NCBI GenBank assembly: GCA_013339895.1
Contig: JABACO010000015.1
Location: forward strand, 6,845,680 to 6,909,679
DNA from: Ephydatia muelleri
Taxonomy: Eukaryota; Porifera; Demospongiae; Spongillida; Spongillidae
Length of the DNA: 64,000 nt
Direction: 5' to 3'
Shown: positions 10,903-22,420 of the stretch, in pieces
Layout: each line of letters begins with the position of its first letter
How positions within the stretch are numbered: the stretch's first letter is position 1
The notes under the pieces: model-generated
The model's database searches: none
What the model was told of the DNA's origin: nothing
Seen by the model: the letters and a program-made list of their open reading frames with translations, nothing else
Program-made: the position numbers and the translations under genes

Positions 10903-13900
10903 CTATGTCTTTTGTTTCTTGGTTGGAGGGGGTATAGCAGCCACCATGCGTGGTTCAATGCTTAGCAAATGTTCCTTTACTATGCATTGCAGCTGTTTCA
11001 CTCGGTCTTTTATTGACACAAATGCCAAGCTAAGTCGAGTAAACTTGGCATGTATGGACTCCGCACCCTGTTCTCCTAAGAGACCATAACCAACATGATA
11101 TGCTGCTGCCCACTGTATGGCATGGTCTTCCACTAAGTGCATTTTGATTGGGACTGTTGCTGTTGGAAATGTGTCCCGGAAGAATGCCATGAATTCTTGA
11201 ATAGCCTGTTTAGTTGGAAAAAAAAAGATAGTCAGAAAATAGAAAAGGAAACATTATTCCAACCTGGTCTAATGCATGGATCTGTGGCTCATCAATAAAG
11301 TTCTGGTCACTGATGTTGTGGCATTTTCCAAACAAGGAAAACAGATTGATAAAGTTTTTCATGTTCTCTGCTACCTCTCCAGATCGATGGGGCAGCTTCT
11401 CTTGTGCCATTTGTGAGATGGCTGTGCACAGAGTCTTCACATTAGGTAGCTGGAAAATGTTTTCATGGTTAATAGTTTGCATAAAACATAGTATATGTAC
11501 CTTCAGTGCCTTATGAACATGGTTCCCAACAAATGCACCACCGAAGTATTGTTGGCGCTGCACTCCAATCAACTGTAATGCACTGTCAAGTTGCTTTACA
11601 AAGGGGCCCTCCTTTTCAGAAAACCCCTTTTTAACTGTGGCAATGCCTTTAGCCACCTTGGCTTTCTAGTATGGAATGCTGTTTAATTCATAATTGTATA
11701 TTCATTGTGACTTACAAGTGCCTTTACAGATTTCATTTTTGCAGCAGATTGCTTTAGGAGTTTCACAGCTAGTGGACTTTTCTCCCCATTGACTAGGGCC
11801 ATGTATGTAGCCATGTTCTGCAATTCTTCATGTGATTGCTGGGCTTTTTCGAGCTCAGCTTGGAGGAAAGAGAGGTTTTGAAGCTCCTGGCTGTACTTTG
11901 AAAAGCTGGAAGAGGGCCCGGTAAAATCTGTTGTATGCAAAGCTAGCTCCAGGTCCAGCTGATGGCATGCAGCTTCCAGCAAATGAAACAGCTTGGTAAA
12001 GATACCCAGTGTAATGTGGAGACCAGGTGGGCAGACCTAAGTTTTGTGAGGAGTAAGTCAGATTCAGTATTTTATACATGTACCTGTGAAACTGGGATAT
12101 TGAATATAGGCAATGAGATGCTATTAAAAAACTTTTGCGCATCTCTTTTGATGCTCCCTGCTGCGACATAGTGCTGATGGTCAGAACACATTGTCTCAAG
12201 GGTCCTTCTTGTGGCATACCCTCGGATTGAAAGAGGGGTTGCCATCTCGTCAGTTCCAATAATGCAAAATAGACAAGGGTAGCATCCTATTGCATGGTTA
12301 ATTATGTTTTGCATGACACTTGCATTGAATTTGTGGCCACATACCACTTGCACCAGATAAGCCATAGATCTTTGACAAAAACTCATAGTCCCCGCAAATG
12401 AATACCTTGACAGTGTAGTGCCTATTGATAATTTATACACTGTTTGCTGCATATCATTTAGAACTTCCTACCTACCTCCACTTCATTCCATGCAGATGTT
12501 CGACCTGGTCTTTGAAGCGATCTAAAGCCACATGAAGGTTGGTGACACTGTCACCAGCTTCAAAGCAGCAAAAGACACAAGTGTTGTGAACTGAGTTCGG
12601 TGCAGCAACATTCACAATTTGAAAATTCATTTTAAATGTCCCGCCACCCTTATCTCCTCCAATTTTTAGCCACACCTCACTGGCTGGTATGTACCCATCG
12701 TGCCAGGTAAGCAGCCCTGCCCTGCAAATGAGAATAAAAATTATAGTATTTTTGTTGTGTTTTTACCTTTCATTTTCATCTAAGAGGTGTACAACCATAT
12801 CCACCAGATGTGGAATGTAAACCAAAGGAGATCCTTTGACTTCCTCTCCACCAGAAGGAAGTGAAAAAGAAAAGGGGGCAATTTCTCCTTTCAGGTTATC
12901 ACCCACAATTTGGCAGGAAATCTGGCGCATTCTCTCCTCCCCAGCCAGACAAATCCCTGATGATTTGAGCCACCTGGAAAAGCAGCAGTGTTTCGTTTTT
13001 GCTGCATTTTCATGTCTTACCTTCTAAGGAGTCTCAATTTGTTCCAGGGAATGGCAAGACCGGCTTTTATTGCCAATGTCTCAGCTGCTCCAATTTCAAT
13101 AGTTGACAAGATGCCTGCCTTGTCCAATAAAGCTCTTCTCTCTTCATCACTGAGGGTGAGCACCTCTCTTTGAATAAGGGCCGTTGGCTCTCCTGCACTG
13201 AGAACACTGCGTATCATCTGCATTTCTGAGCACCTGGTCTTCAAAGTCCTTGAACTGGCTGCTGTGGTTTGTTGGCGGGATTTGGTCACCTGTATGAATG
13301 TCATTGGCTAAAGTGAGGTTAAATATTATATAACAGTACTAGTGACACTAAATGCACTTAACTGCTCCTCCAGTAGCCAGTTTTATGATACTCTTATCAG
13401 GACTGGTAGAGACAGCTCTCTTCAGAATTCCCGCAGCTGTTCTTTCTTCACTAGCAGTGAGACATGATGTACACTCGTGCCCTTCGTAACTATGGGCCTT
13501 CATTTCTCTGTTGCATTTCACACACAGAACCAGTATATCATTCAGCAGCACAAGTATCAAGTCTGGTGCTGGTCTGATATGTGATGGCACGAGGTGAGCA
13601 TCTGAAGAGCAACAGGGACATTGCAGTGTAGTTGACGTTGCTACTCGCTCCACAATGCATTGTGCACATGCAAGTGCACCACATAGCAGCTCAAGAGGCT
13701 GTTGTAGAATTTTAAGACACACCCGGCAGGTCAGCTGCTCGAGGATGGAGGGATTGTTCTGGCTTGAAACTGGTGGATGATGCTCAGAAACAGGAGTGGG
13801 AGCAATCTCCTTAAGGTATTTAATAAGCATGTTGGGTGTTGCACCTGGGAGGCGGCCTCTTCCAGCAGTGTGCCTTCTGAGTGTCCCCCTTCCACTTACT

Positions 13901-14260
13901 TCAAAGTGCTTGCATACCTGTGTATTATTTCACCAATGATGCATTTGCTAGTTCTTACTTATTTACCTTGCATTCCTGATCACTGTGCATCTCCCACTGA
14001 AACAGCTTCACAGAACACCTATGATGGACCACCTCTGTCTTTGCAGTGATGGCTCTGTGCATTGAGCGTTCACAGCAGCTGCAAAAGCTCACTGGATGTA
14101 TGTGGACATTATCTCCAGTCGTGTCAACACCAAATGCTATATGCAGATTAGCTGCAAACACTTTGCACTGGAAACTGCTAACAGTCTTTTGTTTGCACTT
14201 TTTTAGCCTTTGTCCGCATACCCTGCAGTGGATTGCTAGTTGTTGGATGTGGTAATCCAT
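10903..14260 (-). CDS. N-RAG-TP-like transposase: RAG1-type N-terminus and RING joined to a non-RAG transposase core, apparently intact
   Basis: Eleven exons with GT-AG introns: 14260-13967, 13917-13363, 13289-13021, 12973-12767, 12721-12476, 12421-12345, 12286-12084, 12036-11716, 11665-11501, 11449-11264, 11205-10903. The sum is 2826 nt, 941 codons plus stop, open throughout with all phases matching. Residues 12-100 match the RAG1 N-terminal zinc region: CRVC (12-15), HIHPVSFCSCC (53-63), MH (67-68), W89, H92, and CKVC (97-100) completed across intron 1. Residues 162-247 match the RAG1 RING plus following finger (CRVC 162-165, CAQC 182-185, CPCC 198-201, CVKC 230-233), but the RING histidine position is Ala (CGALAC). 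The core does not look like RAG1/Transib. Candidate catalytic acids are D465 in GGDKGGG, D535 in CGDYEFL (followed by YGLSGASG then CYPCLFC) and E886/E890 in LLGEQGAESIH. Named by resemblance to the N-RAG-TP transposons reported from molluscs and cnidarians. Terminal repeats were not found. Confidence 0.85.
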
Positions 14261-14730
14261 CCTGTAATCATGTACATGGGCTTGTAATTAGAAAATGTAT
14301 CGATTATTCATAAGATACACTCCTAGTTTTTGTGCCTACAGAAAATTCGCGGCATCTTCTGGATCATGAATAAATATTACCTCATCTCTGCTCTAGACAC
14401 TGACGGCCCGACCTACCTTCCAATTCAGTTCCGGAAGACTGCAGTACTGAATCACGTAACCACTCTGCCAAAATACGTGCCGCGTGGTGTTGAGAAACTC
14501 GCTGCGCGTGCTGATGACGTGTGGATTAACATTATGCGTGATGAGTGGTACATAAAGACATGTTGTGATGGCGTCTGAAAAACAGTTTTTGCGTTTATTT
14601 GAAGTGTTAGAAGGGCAGTTTTTAGCTTTGAAACATCAGGCAGTTTTAATTAGGAATGTCTTCGTATATATTGGATAAATACCGTAATATTCTAATTGTC
14701 AACCCAGTTTCCAGCCGCATACAACCGTGC
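14261..14730. other. 5' flank of N-RAG-TP-like gene; unrecognised plus-strand frame
   Basis: A plus-strand frame at 14330-14578 (82 codons) opens beside a possible acceptor (TGCCTACAG near 14331) and contains PLPIQF-like and VPRGVEKLAARADDVW text. I recognise no family and no partner exon. It could be a transposon accessory reading frame or chance. Confidence 0.25.
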
Positions 14731-14908
14731 TAAAGGCCGGCCATACACGGGGCGACTTCCTGCCGATTTGTCGCATGCAACTCAAATGAATATGGACAAA
14801 TTTTCCGCAAACCATCAGTAAACTAAAAAATTACGGAACTTTTACCCATATTCATTCGAGTTGCATGCGACAAGTCGGCAGGAAGTCGCCCCGTGTATGC
14901 CGACCTTA
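14731..14908. mobile_element. Short hairpin MITE
   Basis: Arms of about 70 bp are inverted copies sharing CATACACGGGGCGACTTCC, then GTCGCATGCAACTC and ATGAATATGG. The loop is about 45 bp and there is no coding capacity. The outer ends are GGCCGGCC and GGTCGGC. No clear target duplication. Confidence 0.75.
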
Positions 14909-15869
14909 TGGGACAGCATCCAGCAAAATCAGGCTTGTAAGGTTATAATTTTATTACTATAAAAATTTCACGTTACATTAATAAATTTTACCTTTTCTTT
15001 TCGTACACTTGTTCCCACACCATTTCTGTACCGGTACATACTGATTGTGTGTGCATGTGTGTATGTATGTATACACGTGTGCATATGTGCATATGTGTGT
15101 GTGCATGCGTGTGCATGCGTGTGCATGTGTGTGTTGAAAAGTGCAAAGCAATAGAAAACTTTCCAATGCCCTTGATACTTCTAAGCTTTGAAGCCTTGCA
15201 TATGGTGGCAGTGAATATTATTGCTACTTGTGTATGGCAGGACTGGGCCACTGGAAAGTTTACATAAGGCTAGCAGCTGAATGGTAATACATGTACATGT
15301 AAGCTTAGTGTTCACATTCAACTACACCAAACTTTCTTCAAAAGCACAGACCCATAGCTACATGTACTTCACAAGCACAGCACCATGGCTATACAGCACT
15401 ATCAAGCACATAGGATGATATTAAAAGGTGGGGGGGGGGGGGGGGGGGGGGGGCATGCCCCCACTTTGACAAAAATAAGAATGTGGCAATGGGCCTCATG
15501 CTTCCTACAACTGTACACCACTGACCTTAGCACCACTTCACAGTCACTGCACCATGACTATTTCACAAGCACTGCACCATAGCACTATGTCACAGGCACA
15601 GCACCGTATTAGAGGCACTGCACAATAGCACTACACTACACAATAAGCACCAAATCACTAATATGGAATGAAGGCCTGCTTTTTTATGGATGTTTTAGTG
15701 ATTTTAGAAGCTTCGTACACGTGTGTTTCGCGTATGGCGCGTAGTCAAGGATCGGGGACTTGGTTGCCCAAAGATATCAGCACATCGGCAACAACACTAC
15801 ACAGCAGAGTATATCACGTGACCCCCTGTAACATCGACCCGCCCACAATACACACCCCAAACTGTGTGT

Positions 15870-15973
15870 ATATGTGTGTGCTTGTACATGTATGTACTTG
15901 TGTGTGCTTGTGTGTGTGTGTGTGTATGTGTGTGTGTGTGTGTGCGTATGTGTGTGTGTGTGTGTGTGTGTGT
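15870..15973. repeat. (GT)n microsatellite
   Basis: Interrupted GT dinucleotides with occasional GTAT and GCGT units. Confidence 0.95.
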
Positions 15974-17775
15974 TCACCAAGATCAGTGCCATGTTTGAGC
16001 CACTCCCTTACCACACTGGTAACGCACACACACATACACAAACAGCCTTACTCTGTTCTGGCTTCACATTTTTCACTGTTGCATTTGTGGTATTCAGGCT
16101 CAAGATAACTCAGCCATGTGTGTTCTGCCGCAGCAAAGGGCTGTTGAAATGTTGTCCATATGTAACACACATACACACATACAATATAAACATACAAAAA
16201 ATTAATTGTTTACACATACACAGATATGCATACTCGTATGAGCAATGCACTATTTGTATACCATCCCTTGAACTATTGTATTCATTGTTATCAACAGGAC
16301 CTTTACATTGGTACATGTAGCAGAGAATGGTTGCAGAGAATGTCTGACAGTTTGTTTGATCTGTGTGATGCGTTTTAGTGCTTGCGTGTTGTGTCATATC
16401 GAGTAATCGCCCATACATTGGCGGTCATATTGTGATTTATTTCAAATTGTTCACTAATAAGTTTCACTGTGATGCAGTCGACAACACATGCACAACATTC
16501 ACGTTTGAGTCCGTTGCCAACTTTCTACATATGTCCATATGCACATGTGCATACATTACATTGACAAAGCCTGCTACATACCACACTGACACAATAAACC
16601 ATTTGTAAATTGTCACACCTTATAACTATGACTGAATATACATGTAAGTACGCAAGGTAGCAAAATATTACAATAAAACACAAAGCATGCAGTGCAGGGT
16701 AAGAAATGACTGACATTATTGCAATTACCAAGTTGAGAGATGTGCAATGCCTAGGCCTACGTAAGTCATTGCCTTGCACATGCATTTTATATTTATTTCA
16801 CCAGAAAGATTGCAACGGCGTTTTGCTGGTGGTGGATGTTGCAACGCAGCGCCAGACAGCAGAATAAAATACGCTACCACGCCGTTGACGCTGCTATCAG
16901 CTTCTTTGATACTCGATAAATCGGTGCGCATTTTCTAGAATTAAAACACATGCATGTAGCCGTATTACTATTGGTGCCAATAGTAGCTCCGGCCACACCT
17001 ATACTAGTAGTTGTACTTCAGTTACTTAGATAAACTACCAACGTAACAGCCTAACAGCAATACAATTATGAAATGGGCCCGGCGATGTTTACAAAAGATC
17101 CGGAACGTATGGGTACGATTTATATGTAGGCTACTCAACTGATAGCAACAAACCTTGTTACGTAGCGCTAGGAGGCGTGCAGAAAATCGATTTCAGGCCC
17201 GATTTCATACTGTATAAAACTGGTGCAGCTAGGGAGATACTCGACCATTTGCCTTGTCCCGCGCGAGTCGATTTTGAGGGCACGAGACGGAGACAACAAT
17301 CCGATTCGATATAGAATACTTCTTTCAATTATGGAAGCCGATTTTTAAATACAAAGACCCCAATTTTCAATATATATTATAGTTCTTTGATGTACTAGCT
17401 ACATGTTTTTCCTTTGGCAAATTGGCAAATCGTAAAGGTATTGACACAAATGGTCATAGAATTTGTAATGAGAAAACGCACCCATTGACTACGTGTACAT
17501 TGAGGACAATGTTATGACAATCCTAGGGAAGCGACGCCTTAAATAGGAAAAATACGGCGACCCCACTAAAAATCATGGCAAATGTAGTGTACTAACAATC
17601 CCCTTTGGCGTCTATGAGAAGTTATACGGAATTATTCGGTGATTCGCAAACCGCGAATTAATTAGCTTTCCCTTTGACCGCTCATTTCTGGATATGTCGA
17701 GCTTGAAGTTTGCCGTTATGGTTTCCAAATACAAGCCCATTACTGAGGATAAGTTCATGCATAATTGGTCAATCT

Positions 17776-17793
17776 TGTGTGTATGCGCGTGTG

Positions 17794-17877
<84 letters not shown>

Positions 17878-17936
17878 CGTGTGTGTGCGTGTGCGCGCAC
17901 GCGGTGTGTGCATGTGCGGTGTGTGCATGTGCGCTG

Positions 17937-17987
<51 letters not shown>

Positions 17988-17990
17988 AGT
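17776..17990. repeat. Compound (GT)n / GTGCATGTGCG microsatellite
   Basis: Two long GT runs are separated by a short GCGCGCACGC and GTGTGCATGTGCG block that could form Z-DNA. Confidence 0.95.
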
Positions 17991-18149
17991 ATTATTGTTT
18001 CAGCTGGTTGTTTTTTGTTGGATTGTTTTGTTTTTTCATTCCATTCCAATTTTATTTTTATTCCATTTCAATTATGACATTTTTACAGCTGTAGATAGCC
18101 TGCTCAACTAAGCCTAAGCAAAGGAGGCCTCTGCAGCATACATTGTCTC

Positions 18150-20310
18150 ACTTTGCTTGTCTGGTTTTGGCCTGTTGTCCAATCATCACCTTTCTCAGGC
18201 CATCAAGTTGTACAATTCATCTTGTGCTACCAACATGGTATATACACACCAAATGTCTCCCAGAAACAGCAACCTAGCAACCTCAATCATCCATATTTCA
18301 GATGAATGGTTGGCCTGGACACTCTCAAGGCTCCCAACGTGCGCTCTGTCCAGTGATTGTTCTAGACCCTCTGGGACATCACTTATAAATGCAGAGGTGA
18401 TGTGGTGGCACATCACCTCTGCATTTGGTGAAATATTCAGTATCTCCTTGGTAGGCATTTTACACTGTACACTGATCATAATCCGGTTGTCAGCTCAAAA
18501 GATGGAGGGGTTGTTGTGTCGTTGGGCACTTTCACTGCAGGAATTTAATTTCACCATCAAGTATTGCAAAGGTTCGACCAACAATTGTGCTGATGCATTG
18601 TCTAGGCAGGAGGTACAGAGGAGTGACAAGTTGTGCTACTACAGGCGTTTTGGCTGGAAAGATTACTGAAGAGGATATAAGAATTGGACAACGTGAAGAT
18701 AGTACACTGAGAACAGTCCTTGATGCTCTTGCCAAAATCACGACATGTCCTTGTACAAAGGCCTGGAAACAGTTTCCATTGCGACGGTTTGCGCAGCTTT
18801 GGCCTCAACTGCAGGTAGTCAACGGTATTCTACTGATATCGTAATATTCCTCAACCTGCAGATGTCTCCAGGAAAGTAATAGTGGTTCCGACATCTCTCA
18901 TTCACACCTTTCTTCGTATGTGTCACGACGTTCCCGGAGCTGGCCATCAAGTGTTTGACAAAACATTAGCCCGTGTTCAGGAGGAGGCTTACTGGGTAGG
19001 AATGACTAGAGATGTTAATCACCATTGTATTACTTGTGAAAAATGTCAAGCAGCAAAGCTGAATTCTGCTTGTAAGGCTCCAATGCAGAATGTGCCAGTT
19101 GGGCTCCTGTGGCAGATGGTAGCAGTTGATATCTTGGAGGTACCATTATCCATTCAAGGTAATCGTTATATATTATCATTCAAGACTATTTTACAAAGTG
19201 GTTAGAAGCCATTGCTTTGAAGGATCAAACTGCAGACACAATTACAAAGGAATTAATTGTGGTTTTTGGACGATTTGGAATGCCACAATTTTTACATTCA
19301 GACCAAGGACGTAATTTTGAAAGCACTTTGCTTCGTTCCACTTTAAAAGCTTTTGGAGTTGAGAAGACAAGGATGACAGCGTATCATCCACAAGGAGATG
19401 GAATGGTGGAGAGGGCTAACAGATCCATCTTGCAGATGCTTCGCACGTTTGTGGAGAAGAAAACCGACTGGGAAAGGTGGCTTCCATTGATGCTCTATGC
19501 ATATCGCACCTCAAAGCATCCTTAATTCAACAGGCAGGACTCCATTCGAGGTGATGTTTGGTCGAACACAAAGTTCTTCAGTGTTCCCTGGGAAAGATCG
19601 GGAACTGGATGGTTATGACCCCAATGAGTACAAAATTCAGCTTCGTCAAAAATTGGCTGAACTGTATGAAATAGTTGAAGCGAACATTGTAGAAGCTGCG
19701 GAAATTCAGAAACAAGGTTATTATATGCAGTCGAAAGAACAAACATTTATAATTGGGGATCAAGTGTGGCTGTCTTGTCCTACTGCAGGAAAGCTGGATA
19801 ATCGGTGGGAAGCAGGTTGGGAAGTGACCGAAATGAAAGGGCCAGTCACCATTTGTGTTAAGCATAACGATGGAAGGAGGTTCAGAACAGTGCATGTGAA
19901 TCGATTGAGACATAGAAGAGGAAGAGAAATGGAATCCATAGAAACCAATATTTCTCATTGGCAGGCGCCGAAAGTTGACCATGAATTCATTGCAAGTGAA
20001 GAAGAGGCTCTGACAAACATAGCCATTAATCCTGGTCCAGTGGAACTTGAACAGCAACAACTCGAAGGTACTGGATCAAATTTAAGGCGATCAGGACGAA
20101 ACCGGAAGCTTCCTGACCGGTATGGAGTTCCAATATCTGACTATTAAGCTCGGGTCGAGCTTCTGAGAGGAAGGGACAATGCATGTAATGTGTAATGTAC
20201 GCGCATGCGCGTGGAGGTTGGTTACGTAACGACGAACGAAGTCGTGTTGTAACGCTGTGTGCTGTGTTGTATTGGATTCTTATTCTTTGGTTTCAACAAG
20301 ACCTTTACAT
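18150..20310 (+). mobile_element. Ty3/gypsy LTR retrotransposon fossil (RNase H end, integrase, 3' LTR-like tail)
   Basis: The end of an RNase H domain (FTIKYCKGSTNNCADALSR, near 18550) is followed by integrase text: an HHCC-type finger ending CITCEKCQAAK (about 19040), a core with LHSDQGRNFES (19290-19320) and YHPQGDGMVERANR (19383-19424), then a C-terminal tail (to about 20145). A purine-rich tract (GAGAGGAAGGGA near 20166) precedes an LTR-like stretch ending TTTACA at about 20309. The upstream half of the element (gag, protease, most of reverse transcriptase) is not recognisable. The copy is broken, with several disruptions, and is 5'-truncated. It sits inside a Helitron-associated repeat, so it is younger than that repeat. 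Age: moderate, since integrase motifs are still easy to read. Confidence 0.8.
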
Positions 20311-21150
20311 ACGCGACAGCTACAACGCAGATAGGACCTCGAGGAGAACGTGCTGCTAAAAGGCAGCGATATCAAGAGGACGTCGAGGAGAACCGCGCTG
20401 CTAAAAGGCAGAAATACGAGGACAATTCAGCTGCCATTAACTCTTCCGTGGGCAAAGCCAATTATTGCTGTACACATGTAGTGTGAAATTAGCATTCCGC
20501 GTTTGCAGAAAAACCTAGTTTGCAAACATCTTACACTAATATGTCCAGGAAATAACTTTTGACATGTGTTATCAAAACAAAAGTGTTGACGGTTTAGAGT
20601 CAGTAGTGCGAAATTAGCATTTCCGCGTTTGCAGAAAAATTTAGTTTGCAAACATCTTACACTAATATGTCCAGGAAATAACTTTTGACATGTGTTGTCA
20701 CCACAAAAGTGTTGACGGTTTAGAAAAACAGAGTGGCTTTAGTATAGGCGCAATATTGCTCCGTTGCTCTTGAATGAGTTAAGGCATCTGAAAGGAATCG
20801 GTATTGGAATGACCCCGCTGTCCGATTGGCTAAATGTGCTGCCGAGAGGAAGCGGTATCGCAGGGGTCACCGAACTACCACTACCACCCAAAGGTATGTG
20901 TCATGGCATGTTGTATTGCACTAGCATTAAAAAGCTATAGGAAGATGTGCATGCAACATGTGTACAGCACGCATGTAAGGGATCTGCACAAAACCATTCA
21001 CTTCACATGTAAAGCATGCATGGTGACCCAACTGTTGTGTACAGTAGTCCTTTCTCCTTTGTGACCTGTCTATTGAATATTGGGGTGTCATCCTTAATCT
21101 GATGTACAAAAAGGCTTCCTTATCTGATGTACAACGGCAGCCAGCCTGCA
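20311..21150 (+). repeat. Helitron-associated repeat, copy 1 (basic-repeat exon plus intron)
   Basis: The exon part translates to KRQRYQED and ENRAAKRQ-type basic repeats and ends at a donor near 20894. The following about 260 bp (GTATGTGTCATGGCATG onward) match the inverse of 60729-61000 nearly base for base. The exon is interrupted by the gypsy fossil on the left and by a TTAA element (20441-20778). The uninterrupted counterpart is at 60729-61561 on the minus strand. Confidence 0.75.
20441..20778. mobile_element. Small TTAA-inserted MITE, copy 1
   Basis: Flanked by TTAA (20437-20440 and 20779-20782). The ends are CTCTTCCGTGGGCAA and the complement of CTCATTCAAGAGCAACGG. The uninterrupted copy at 61.1 kb reads GCTGCCATTAAGGCATCTG, giving the empty site exactly. 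It contains an internal duplication of about 120 bp (20480-20600 repeated at 20600-20720). The second copy is at 37356-37572. Confidence 0.9.
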
Positions 21151-21738
21151 ACTGTGTATGAATCAGGACCTACGTTAGTAGTGAATCAGGACCTACGTTA
21201 GTAGGGTCCTATGTAGGATTTGAAGTGTCATGAATACGATTAGCAAAACACCCGATTCCATAATTGCGGACTGACCATGGCCTCTATTTTATTTTCCCCA
21301 AGCGCCTTTGGATAGAGCTGGTGATTCCCTACAACGTAGTGAAACTACCGACGCTTAGAAAACTAAGACAGTGTAGATAGTTAATACTCGTTCCCACACT
21401 CGAAGCCAGAAAAACGCTGTCAGGCATTCCGTCAATTATAAGTAAATATTCTATCGGTTTAAGAGCTATATCTTTGTCACCAGTTAAGCCTAATGTTACC
21501 GGTTACGGAAAGGCACTGGACAAGACAAGTTAGGAACTTTCTGCCCAGTTTGTTTGGTATTATGACAACGTGATCTAGAGTTGTGTTCAACACAAATTTC
21601 AATGTTTACGTAAATGTTTGCATGATTTTAATACATGTAGCGTCATCGTGACCATAAAACGGGGGTCTGTGCCAACACCTTCTATAAATCTATTGTGACG
21701 ACACGGTATCATGCGCACTGTGAATTGTACCCGCACAA
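21151..21738. other. Non-coding spacer
   Basis: No gene seen. It starts with a 19-bp tandem duplication (GAATCAGGACCTACGTTAGT at 21161 and 21182). Confidence 0.4.
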
Positions 21739-22420
21739 AATGCCTTCACGCTCTAGAGCACGGAGAGATAAGAACCGTGCTGAAAAGATTGTTGAGTTAA
21801 ATGAAAATTCTATACAAGATACGTAGCGTGATATTTCTATGGAAGCGCAAGAAAGGAAGAAACAGCGTGACAAAAAACGCTACGCAAACGATTCTGAAAG
21901 TAAGAAGTCTTACGAAAAGGCCCGTCGGCTTGAAAACAGAATAATAAGAGAAGAGGATGAAAGAAAGAAGCAGAGTGACAAGAAAGGCTACGCAAGCGAC
22001 AACAAGAAAATCAATCCTTGGAGGTATGTAAATAAGATGTAAATTAAATCAATAACATAATTATGAATTGTGCATAAGTTAATCCTCGTAGAATGACTTA
22101 GGTGCCTTCTCCTTTCCTCCTATTTGGAGGTTGAAGAACCCACTACGCAAATCACGCGCGCGTACTGCACGTGACATTATTAACAATCTAAAATCATTGG
22201 ACAGAGAGTATACCGCAAGCGGACCAAGGCATGGCTGCCCAATCATAAACTGTACGATCCCAGCAATGAGCAGCAGAGAGAGGATTACTTTTACTCTCTT
22301 ATACTCCTCTACATCCCTTTCAGAAACGAAAGTCATCTGATAGGAAAGCAAAACACTGCTGAGGCTGCATTTAATCATCAGCTTTCGGCTAACCCCATGC
22401 TCTCTGACCATCACCAGAGG
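21739..22420 (+). pseudogene. Degenerate N-terminal part of the Helitron-type protein
   Basis: Short frames at 21740-21826 (MPSRSRARRDKNRAEK) and 21839-22042 (KKQRDKKRYANDSESKK) have the basic repeat character of Helitron-associated N-termini. From about 22180 a frame continuous with the 22397 ORF encodes KRTKAWLPNH and EDYFYSLILLYIPFRNE, a block usually found just upstream of the helicase in Helitron proteins. A stop near 22168 cuts it off from anything further 5'. No Rep (HUH) domain is seen. Confidence 0.55.

Larger units (their letters stand above)
14909..18120. other. Gene-poor stretch with microsatellites
   Basis: TG/ATGTGTGC-rich runs occur at 15045-15135, 15870-15973 and 17776-17990, with a poly-G run at 15429-15453. 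CACAGCACCATAGCACTA-like words repeat at 15375-15640. Open frames here are translations of these repeats. A minus-strand frame at 16725-16931 begins with ATG but resembles nothing I know. Confidence 0.45.

Noticed and set aside
10903-14260. Annotating this as a true RAG1 or Transib/ProtoRAG gene
   Set aside because: Only the N-terminal zinc region and RING resemble RAG1; the core lacks RAG1 catalytic-context motifs and no RAG2-like Kelch gene is nearby.
17612-18111. VCVCVCV and HTHTHTH frames
   Set aside because: Translation of the (GT)n microsatellite.
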